NCBI GenBank assembly: GCA_018417955.1
Contig: JACTVC010000018.1
Location: 248,001 to 312,000, forward strand
Source: Laccaria trichodermophora
Taxonomy: Eukaryota; Basidiomycota; Agaricomycetes; Agaricales; Hydnangiaceae
DNA length: 64,000 bases
Direction of reading: 5' to 3'
Every line of letters begins with the position of its first letter. Position 1 is the first letter of the stretch. This document shows positions 32,879 through 40,188 of the stretch, one piece after another. The position numbers and the translations under genes are program-made. The notes beneath the pieces were generated by a model. That model was not told the DNA's origin. It ran no database searches and saw nothing but the letters and a program-made list of their open reading frames with translations.

Positions 32879-35452
32879 CTAGGCATGAAGAAAACATGAG
32901 GATAGCTCATCAGGGAGCTTAAAAGATGGGAAAATCTGCTTTCCAGCAGGTCCTGGTTCTCTGTGCAAGATGGGATCAGCTGGGTTAGCATGAGACTCAA
33001 TATAGACAGGTTTTATAATAATTGATGTAGCCATGAGGGCAAGGTGTGTACAGTGAACAGCCAGATTGAGGTGAATATTCCTGCTGCAGCCTTTGTCAAG
33101 GGCCCCAATGGTACCTTGATTGTCCAAGTGGACGAGCAAGTGTGCATCACGAATGTGTCTTGATTCTAGAAATAAAACCAAAAGCTCAACAGCCACTGTT
33201 TCGAGCCAGCAGATGTCTCAACCCTCAATCTTCCATGAAGGTGAGAGCTGGAAAGCAGCCCATTCATCACCGATAATGATACCGATGCCCCATGAAGTAG
33301 ATGCGTCAACATATAGTCCAAGATCTGATAAAGGTCTGGCAGGACAAAGAGACCAAGAGACGCCAGGCAGAGTGAGTTTGACTAGCCACCACTTGAGGTC
33401 AGTGATCAAGGAGTGTGGAGGGTGCTTCATAAGGAACTCGTCACTGTGGAATGCAGATGCGAAGTTTGAAAGAGAAGGGAGGTGAGAGTGGCCATCAAGG
33501 TAAACAAAAGCAACATGACAAAGAGATCCGTGGATCTTCTCTATGTCACGTAAATGACAAGGTTGTCATTCAAAATCTATAAGGAACTGGAGGACGTGCT
33601 GATGGAACTTATTTCTCTTCCCATCTGGTAAGCTGATGAGTTTCTGGGGAATATCCCAGAGAAACCCAATGAAAGTCGTCACAAACGAAAAACATTCATT
33701 GTCCTTTTCACTGTGCCAGGGAATGCCAAGAGAGGATATGTGACGGAGCATCTCAGATCAATCATAATCATAGCGGAAAGTGCCATCAACGAAAGGACCA
33801 GATTCCGAAGGGAATCGAAAGGCCTTCAGATCATCTTCATATTTCGATACTGGAAAGACACCTTCGGCTCTCCAAATATCAATGACTGCATTAGCAATCA
33901 TGCCAGCATTGCTGCTGGCACAGGTGGCCCCGAATGGGTGAGCGTGATTGATGAAGAAGTCGTCTGAAGTTCCTTGGACAACGAGCCAAGGTTTATGGGA
34001 AGGAAGGACAGGGCATGTATGGTGGAATTTCTTGATATCAAGAGTACATGCCTGCGTACCAGGTGGTGCATGAGAGATCTGCATAAGCAAGAGTATGAGA
34101 GGATGCACAGGGAGGATGAGACATAGAAAGGCAGGAGTGATGTACAACACATGACAATCAAAAGGATGCACAACGCATGAGAGACACTGAGCATGGAAGA
34201 TAATCGTCGTGCATGATGCACGGAAGATGATCATCATGCTCAATGCATGGGAGATGAAGCATCGTGCTGATAGCACGGAACAGGAAAGATAATAGGATGA
34301 TATAGGGACAAAGTCCCAAGATAATAGGATGATATGGGACAAAGTCCCAGGTAACTTGCATGAAGCAAAAATACCCAAAGAGCCACTGGATACAAGACCA
34401 GGGCTAGGAAAGAAAGCATCTCTATGCACAAAATGCAAAAGAGATGTGCAATAAAGAAGAAAAGAAAGGGTGGGGAAGAGATAGGGAGAGCGGTGACTCA
34501 CGATATCAGCGACCTTTGACGTGGTGTCGAAATGTGTAGGAAAATCATCCTTCCAAATGTGCGAATTAACGGATGGGTGGATTTTCGTTGCTTTGGAGAG
34601 GTGTTGGCAGACTCTCAGCTTGTCCGGCACTCCTGGGTTTTGAGGTTGAATGGAGACGATGAGAGAGGAGGATTGAAAGGGGCTACATAGGAGTTTCTCA
34701 GTCACCTCCTGGGAGAAAGGGCCTGATAATCTACCTGCCGAAAGTTCTTTGCTTAGCCAGTTGGAGACAGTATCGGGATAAGATAAGGTGGAAGGGTTGT
34801 TGGGCATGATCATGGTTTGGACAAGTGGCGGCATGTGGCCAATAGGGAAGCCAAAGTGCAGGTTGCGTGGGAGAAGGGGATAGTCGTCAAAGAGGTGGTG
34901 CCTGCACAATAGAGATTTGAATGCATCAGCGTTATAAGGGTGCAGGATTCTGTCAAATACGAGAGACTCCTCAGGAGAGGTGTCAGATGAAGGAAGGCGA
35001 GAAATAATTGAGGAAGAGAAGTTTGAGTATGAAAGGGGAAGTGAAAGTGAGGCTTGCGTGAATGCATCAGTTTGAAGGTCGCAAGCAGCAGGTCCACGAG
35101 AATGTGTTGTGGTTTTTGCTCCCGCAGAAGGAGCAGAGGTGGATGCGCTTGTCTTTGTGGGAACAGGGATGACCACAGTCGCCTCTGAGATTCCAGCTGA
35201 TGCATATGATACGGTTGTCAGGGCTGAGGAGATTGCGGTCGAGGTACTTTGCCCAGACCAACTTGCTGTCACTTTTGAATTTGATTGGCGCAGTGCTGTC
35301 TGCGTGTTGGGTTGCATCGTGACCTCGCTCGGCACAGATGAGGCAGTTGGACGTTGAGGAGGAGGATCGACCGCTGCCTGATTGAAAGGGCTGGGAGAGA
35401 CGTGACTGGGAGGAGCAAGGGTTGAGCTTTGGAGTGAGTTTGCTGACAGCAC
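32879..35452 (-). pseudogene. Reverse transcriptase-RNase H of the Ngaro-like element, three nonsense codons and an in-frame intron
   Basis: One frame runs from 35452 to 32879. It has a Ser/Thr-rich leader and RT fingers (DRILHPYNADAFKSLL, LPRNLHFGFPIGHMPP, VPDKLRVCQHLS). The palm follows (CTLDIKKFHHTCPVLPSHKPWLVV, FGATCASSNAGMIANAVIDIW), with the active-site box written YEDD. The thumb is TFIGFLWDIPQKLISLP and RNase H is YVDASTSWGIGIIIGDEW ... LVHLDNQGTIGALDKGCSRN ... YIESHANPADP. The frame is broken only by TGA at 33760-33758, 33568-33566 and 33220-33218, each readable as CGA to TGA. Between the RT fingers and palm sits a 423-bp intron-like insert (34501-34079). It overlaps the 3' end of gag in another frame. 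Confidence 0.8.
34079..34501 (-). other. Spliceosomal-type intron inside the Ngaro-like RT, length divisible by three
   Basis: On the minus strand the insert begins GTGAGTCACC after codons KVADI and ends CTTATGCAG before ISHAPPGTQACTLD. It separates conserved RT blocks and its translation (SHRSPYLFPTLSFLLYC and onward) has no RT character. It is exactly 141 codons long with no stop, so an unspliced RNA stays in frame. Short internal repeats are present (GATAATAGGATGATAT.GGACAAAGTCCCA twice near 34289-34350). Confidence 0.7.
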
Positions 35453-36505
35453 TGGTGAAAGAAGACTTTGTGGGTCCAGACGACGACATCATTCCATGGA
35501 TGTCAGCCATCATTTCCTGTTGCTTCTCTGATAATTTGTAAGCTTGATAGTAGCAGGATGCATCGAATGCTCCGTATTTCACCCAGTGTTCTTGACGGAA
35601 TTTCAATTCATTGGCTTTCCATGTGTCATAGAGTTCATCCTTAGTGTCCTGAGAAGTATAAAAACAAAAATGGTCATTGTACCAAGTGCTATGTGCTTCG
35701 CATGTGCCATCTTCGTCTTGCTCCTTCTGGAAAAGGTACATATTACCTGCAGCTTCGGTCCACTGGCTGCAAGACAAAGATAATTCCTTGCCAAAACGTG
35801 TTGAGAGTTTTTCAATATCCAATATGATGTTACCTTTCATCTCGCCAGGATTCGGATTAGTCTTCGTTGTTGCAAGAGTAGATGCCTCAACATTTAAGAT
35901 ATTCAAATTTTTGTTGAGGAAGAAAGGAAGAGGAACGGCAATGCAGAGTTCGGTGTTGAAGAGGTTTTGTGGGAACGTGGCTTGCCATGGGACTCCCACA
36001 ACCCAGGGAACCATCTTCTGTCTGTTCATGCAACGCCGTTTTGCAATCCTAGCATCCTCTGCAGAAAGTTTCTGCTCATCAGCAGGCTTCCGTTTCATTT
36101 TTAATTTCTCCTTGATGTCTTCATCCGCAATCCATTTGGCTAGTTTGGAATAAATCAGACCAGGAAAGGAGGCCACAAAAGAAGGAACGCAGAAGCGATT
36201 GAGGTCAACTTCGTCCAGAGTGATGAGAGAAGCTTCTTCCGAACCAGGTTCCTTATGAACAGCAGGGTCCAACACGTGATTGAGGGATGTCCAAGATCTT
36301 TCAGCATTACTTTCTTCAATTTCTTTATTCATCTGGAGAATCAAGATCAACGGCAAGTTCTTAAGCATTTGAACGATAGCCGGCGATGTGTGAGTGCGAG
36401 GAACGCGAAGAGTAGCAGCTGGAGTATCAGAGACAGGTGTAGCCGAGACAGGTGTAGCCGCAGTTTGAGAGCTTTCAGTACTAGTGACCGCTGTCAGAGG
36501 GATGT
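35067..36505 (-). pseudogene. Gag of the Ngaro-like element, split by a Gypsy insertion at codon 3-4
   Basis: The frame is open from the Gypsy target site (36505) to a stop at 35067. The first Met here (36368, MLKNLPLILILQMNKEIEE) is not the true start. Upstream the frame stays open (PLTAVTSTESSQTAATPV). On the far side of the Gypsy element, 56403-56397 supplies ATG GCC G, completed by the duplicated ACATC as Met-Ala-Asp-Ile. The intact protein would be about 481 aa. It contains a helical region (YNDHFCFYTSQDTKDELYDTWKAN), a Ser-rich linker and a Cys/His-rich C-terminus (CLICAERGHDATQH; CGHPCSHKDKRIHLCSFCGSKNH), likely zinc-binding and nucleic-acid-binding. Its role would be RNA packaging. 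Confidence 0.8.
36501..36505. repeat. Left target-site duplication GATGT of the Gypsy element
   Basis: GATGT directly precedes the left LTR and recurs at 56392-56396 directly after the right LTR, giving the 5-bp duplication expected of a Gypsy integrase. Confidence 0.95.
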
Positions 36506-36884
36506 TGTGAAACCTCAGTGCGTGCGGGGACTTCGTGCGAGGGAAGTCTCGTAGTACCGTAGCTACATGTAGTAGCGTAGTCTTGATGAATTGAAGAGAG
36601 GAGAGAACGCTGCCTTACGGCGCGCTCATCTACTCGAGTTGCCTAGCAATCCTAGGTGGGATTCTCTATAACCCTGAGAGTGGGCTCTTGTATCCTGTGG
36701 AGGAGGGAGCATTATGCAGGGAGCTCGCCCTTTGGTCTTACCAGCAGTGGACACAGGACACACTTCACGCGAGCTTGGTAGCAAGATGAATATGGTTATG
36801 TCTAAAGGTCCTCAAGAATGTACAAGCGATATGACTACGTGATTAGTAAGCCGTGCCTGCGCGTATCCCGAACTCCGTATCACA
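36506..36884 (-). repeat. Left (3') LTR of the Gypsy element
   Basis: 379 bp, TG...CA ends. Compared with the right LTR I noticed two substitutions, one inside CGGCGCGCTC versus CGGCACGCTC and one inside GCTCTTGTATCC versus GCTCTCGTATCC. Both are consistent with transition at CpG. Confidence 0.95.
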
Positions 36885-36931
36885 ATGCCCCCCTGCGTGC
36901 AGACTCATATTACGCCTTGGACTGGCTCCTC

Positions 36932-39850
36932 TCACCTCCGATCCCTTCGTTTTCCTTTGCCCGATGGTGGTTTGCCTTCCTCTGCTCGCCTTTCGTCTTC
37001 CTCCTTTTGTGCTCGACCTGCTCTACGACTACGGCGTGCACGACTAGTGGACGCTGCAGTTGGTAAGGAACTCCGTAAGGGTCTGGAGGAGGACCCTTGA
37101 ACGAATTCGGGAGGCGGTCCTTGCATCCGTTGAGCCAATGAGGTAGGTAGTTGCAAACGCTCAGCTAAGGGGGCAGGATTCCGTAATCGTTGCGCTAACG
37201 GGATAGATGGAGCTGGCGCAGTGACGGGCGGGTCGCGAGATGGACCTGTGATGGATGGTGAGCGTAGACGGCCTAACAGAGATGGTGCAACTGCGTCCGG
37301 AGCGAGCTCACGGTGAATATCGTTACCAGCTTGCAGGGAAGGGCGACCGCACGAGGCACAGTTGTGGCATGAAGGACAGTTGTGAATTGGTGCAGGTGGG
37401 AATCCGAAAGGGGGCCAGTTTGGCATGGGAGCATGCTCTGAAGGATAGTACCCTGGGTAGTGGGCTGACCATGGGGCCGCTGTCGCTGGGTTAACACCCC
37501 ATGGCATGTACCCGGGAGATGCCCCCCAGGGCGGAGGAATCAGCCCCGTTGAGAAGGCATTGGGAACTGACCACCCGTTAGACCCCGTTGCCTGTGCCCA
37601 AGAGTTCTGAGGATCGCTGGGGGCAGACCACGCGTTAGTAGCGGTGGTGGCCGGCCACGGGTTGGAACGGTTGTTTCCTCTAGAATACGAGGGAGGTCTC
37701 AGACGATAGTTATCGCCCCTCCGTCTTGGAGGAGGGGAGGGGGAGCGATCGCTTCTCCGTCTCGGAGGGGAAGGGGAACGCTGGCGAGCATGCTTACGAC
37801 TACTACGATGAGAAGGGCTCTGGCGCGAAGGTTCAGGAGCAGAGGGGGGAACCGAAGAACTCACGATAGACTGGTCGTGGGGGAGCGGTGGAGTAACCGA
37901 TGTTTCACGGAATGGCTGAATTGGTGACGGGGCCGCAGGACTTCGAGAGGGCGACGGCACGTCTCCCAAATCCACAATATCCATTTCGATATCCTCGAGG
38001 GACTGCGCGGGGATCTGAGGCCCCATCGGTTCATCCAACTCCAGGTCCCAATCTACTTCTGGGGGAGCTCCCATCAGAGAGTCCGCTGGAGAGACGGGGC
38101 GCTCACTGTCTGGAACGCCCAGGTGGTCCGGTGAGTTGAAGGGATCAACCATTAATGGAAGTGGAGGGGGTGGATTGCCTGGAGGATTGCCGGGACTGGG
38201 TGGGGGCGACGGTGGTCGATTCGACAGTCCTGCTCTGAACTCGTCCTTGAGCGGGAGATCCTCCGCTTTCGGGCACATGGCTTGTAGCCCTACGTCCGTG
38301 GGAACTGGATCTTTGGTCATGTATAACCAGGAGGAAGCCTTGGCGGGACGCGGTGCTTTGTTCTGAGGGGTCTCAGCGAAATGTAACTGCCTAGGGCAGG
38401 GGAATCCGAACGCTTCGGGTTTTGAGACAGCACCCGGGAGCATTTGCGCAGTGCTCATCAGAATGACCTCACGGTTAAACGAACGGTCGAAATAAGATAC
38501 GCCGTCGAAATCCTTGTAAGATTTCCCCACTCTTGTCACGAATATCTCTCCATCCACGTCCTTTTCAGCCCACTTAGCCCATTTACCCCCTAAAGGACGC
38601 ATGATCGGGGGAGGGCGGATCCAAGCTACTCGGCGAGGATCGACTTCTACCATGTCAAGAGGCTCAGCTCCACAGTTAGAGAAGTCCAATCCTGACAAAG
38701 GAGAGGAAGATGACAGGGACGTAGGTTGAGCAGACGTAGAATATGCAATGGGAGCCGGACCTCCTCTCGACCATTCCCTGTGGGTTAGAGAGAAAGAGGC
38801 AGACAATGACTCAGGCGGGTCGGAGGGCTCTTCAGTTCCTATGTTCTCATCGACGTCGGATTCAGTGATGATAACTCGTTGTCTACGTAGGAAAGCTTTG
38901 ATCCGATTGTGAGGGAGACTCAAATTCTCGATGGGAGTGCCCTGAACGAACGTTGTGTCTCTTCGACCATGCCCAGCGTCAAATAGGCGATCCAACTCGT
39001 CTCCCATTAGTTTGTGTGCTACAAAGCATGGGATCCGGTGCGCCAGTAACCAATCGATCTCTTCCTCACATTCCCCATTAATCCAAACGCCCATGTAGGA
39101 ATCGTCCGCCATGTCCGGGAGACAATTCGACGTTCGAGACCAAGACGGGGTAGTCTGTTGTTGCTCTACCCAATCTATCCATGCAGCTTTCAATTTGAAC
39201 TTCCGCTGTAGCTGTGTCACGTCGTCTAAGGCTTTGTCGAAGGAGCGTATCGAACGGAGGTCGTTTATGTCATCTCGAGTGAATGTAGGATTATAACGTC
39301 GCCACACTTCCTCCAATGCGATAGAAGGATTACGACGGCTGTTTCTTCGAAGCAATTCAATGTGATCATCTAGGCTGGCATTCCATTGTTGCAATTCTTT
39401 GATGTAAGATCCTAGGACTGAACTGCGTGCGTCCGTGACGTCCAAAATGCAAGAGAATTCTGGATAGCCCGTTGGCGACGGGGGGAAACGTCGAACGTGT
39501 GGAGCCCACCCAGGGTGCCCCGTTGGATACTGAGGCGATACGCAGGCGTCGAATCTTCCCAAGTGCCCATCACTCCGACGGTCCGAACGACGGCTGGCCA
39601 AGTCAACTTTGAAATGATCTTCCAATAAGCCAGGTAGGAATGGAAGTTGTACAGAGTTCGGAGACCACAACTCCCAAGCTTCCTCTCCTATCTGCACGAT
39701 ACGATGGGACTGGATCTCGAACGTGGGTAACCGAGCGATCATCCTGGAGTCAACGCATGGCTTAGCCAGGTAGCCGGTTGCGCTGGATCTCCTAGTAGAT
39801 GTTACTCGAGTGTCCGGGGCGGTGCGATAGCTCGAAGCGTAAGAATGCAT
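36932..39850 (-). CDS. Accessory ORF of the Gypsy element (972 aa), unknown function
   Basis: This is a single uninterrupted frame between pol and the 3' LTR, where an env-like gene would sit. The N-terminal half looks globular: FEIQSHRIVQIGEEAWELWS, NSVQLPFLPGLLEDHFKVDL, LGRFDACVSPQYPTGHPGW, SYIKELQQWNASLDDHIELL, LEEVWRRYNPTFTRDDINDL, YMGVWINGECEEEIDWLLAHR and IPCFVAHKL. The C-terminal half is Pro/Ser/Arg-rich, with SPSPPRRRSDRSPSPPPRRR (RS-like), a Trp/Pro-rich stretch, a small Cys/His cluster (HNCPSCHNCASCGR) and a highly basic end. No signal peptide or transmembrane span is seen, so it is not an envelope protein. A nucleic-acid-binding or host-interaction role is inference. I have the impression that similar frames occur in other agaric elements but cannot check. 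Its integrity in an element whose pol is frameshifted is notable. Confidence 0.8.
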   Translation of the reverse strand: MHSYASSYRTAPDTRVTSTRRSSATGYLAKPCVDSRMIARLPTFEIQSHRIVQIGEEAWELWSPNSVQLPFLPGLLEDHFKVDLASRRSDRRSDGHLGRFDACVSPQYPTGHPGWAPHVRRFPPSPTGYPEFSCILDVTDARSSVLGSYIKELQQWNASLDDHIELLRRNSRRNPSIALEEVWRRYNPTFTRDDINDLRSIRSFDKALDDVTQLQRKFKLKAAWIDWVEQQQTTPSWSRTSNCLPDMADDSYMGVWINGECEEEIDWLLAHRIPCFVAHKLMGDELDRLFDAGHGRRDTTFVQGTPIENLSLPHNRIKAFLRRQRVIITESDVDENIGTEEPSDPPESLSASFSLTHREWSRGGPAPIAYSTSAQPTSLSSSSPLSGLDFSNCGAEPLDMVEVDPRRVAWIRPPPIMRPLGGKWAKWAEKDVDGEIFVTRVGKSYKDFDGVSYFDRSFNREVILMSTAQMLPGAVSKPEAFGFPCPRQLHFAETPQNKAPRPAKASSWLYMTKDPVPTDVGLQAMCPKAEDLPLKDEFRAGLSNRPPSPPPSPGNPPGNPPPPLPLMVDPFNSPDHLGVPDSERPVSPADSLMGAPPEVDWDLELDEPMGPQIPAQSLEDIEMDIVDLGDVPSPSRSPAAPSPIQPFRETSVTPPLPHDQSIVSSSVPPSAPEPSRQSPSHRSSRKHARQRSPSPPRRRSDRSPSPPPRRRGDNYRLRPPSYSRGNNRSNPWPATTATNAWSAPSDPQNSWAQATGSNGWSVPNAFSTGLIPPPWGASPGYMPWGVNPATAAPWSAHYPGYYPSEHAPMPNWPPFGFPPAPIHNCPSCHNCASCGRPSLQAGNDIHRELAPDAVAPSLLGRLRSPSITGPSRDPPVTAPAPSIPLAQRLRNPAPLAERLQLPTSLAQRMQGPPPEFVQGSSSRPLRSSLPTAASTSRARRSRRAGRAQKEEDERRAEEGKPPSGKGKRRDRR

Positions 39851-39894
39851 AATAATGAAGTAAGTACTAGTATTTAAGGATATAAAAGAATGTG

Positions 39895-40090
39895 AGGGTA
39901 GTTTTCAACGCAGATCAAGCCGCGCGAGGGATACGAATGATTAGATTCAACGCAGTGGGTACCGCGCGATAATAGCAACGAGCGATTAGATTCAACGCAG
40001 TGGGTACCACGCGATAATAGGAGATGATGAAAAGGTACAATAATTAGCTTTCAACGCAGTGGGGACCGCGCAATAATAGAAGATGATGGA
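39895..40090 (-). repeat. Short direct repeats between pol and the accessory ORF
   Basis: A motif TTCAACGCAGTGGGTACC.CGC plus GATAATAG recurs three times (about 39950, 39990 and 40050), with a fourth weaker copy (TTCAACGCAGATCAAGCCGCG) near 39904. The copies lie directly upstream of the accessory ORF on its coding strand. Confidence 0.7.
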
Positions 40091-40188
40091 GGTAAAGCAG
40101 AAAGAAGGTAAAGGTTGAAAATCGTTATCCATCGATCAATCACCAAACAAGCACAAATGGTAGTGGGTAGCGGCTTAGTCATCGGGCG

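Larger units (their letters stand above)
31000..36505 (-). mobile_element. Ngaro-like (DIRS-order) tyrosine-recombinase retrotransposon, main part
   Basis: On the minus strand the order is gag with a zinc-binding C-terminus, reverse transcriptase, RNase H, then tyrosine recombinase. There is no integrase and no methyltransferase domain, as in Ngaro elements known from basidiomycetes. The first seven bases of gag lie at 56397-56403, beyond a Gypsy element inserted at 36506-56391. Four in-frame nonsense codons show the element is decayed. A direct repeat around 31259-31291 and 31336-31373 (GTTACAGAGA.AGGTTCCCA.CAGATGCG) may belong to its split terminal repeats. The left limit given is approximate. 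Confidence 0.8.

Noticed and set aside
34079..34501. Intein-like insertion inside reverse transcriptase
   Set aside because: It has no splicing-domain motifs (no N-terminal Cys/Ser block or terminal HN), but does have clear intron splice sites.
36932..39850. Envelope gene of an endogenous retrovirus-like element
   Set aside because: The position fits, but there is no signal peptide, membrane span or fusion-like segment; the C-terminus is basic and Pro/Ser-rich.
39904..40070. Residual cDNA-library adaptor (CAACGCAG motif)
   Set aside because: Only about eight bases match such oligonucleotides; the motif is part of a longer repeat embedded in the retroelement.
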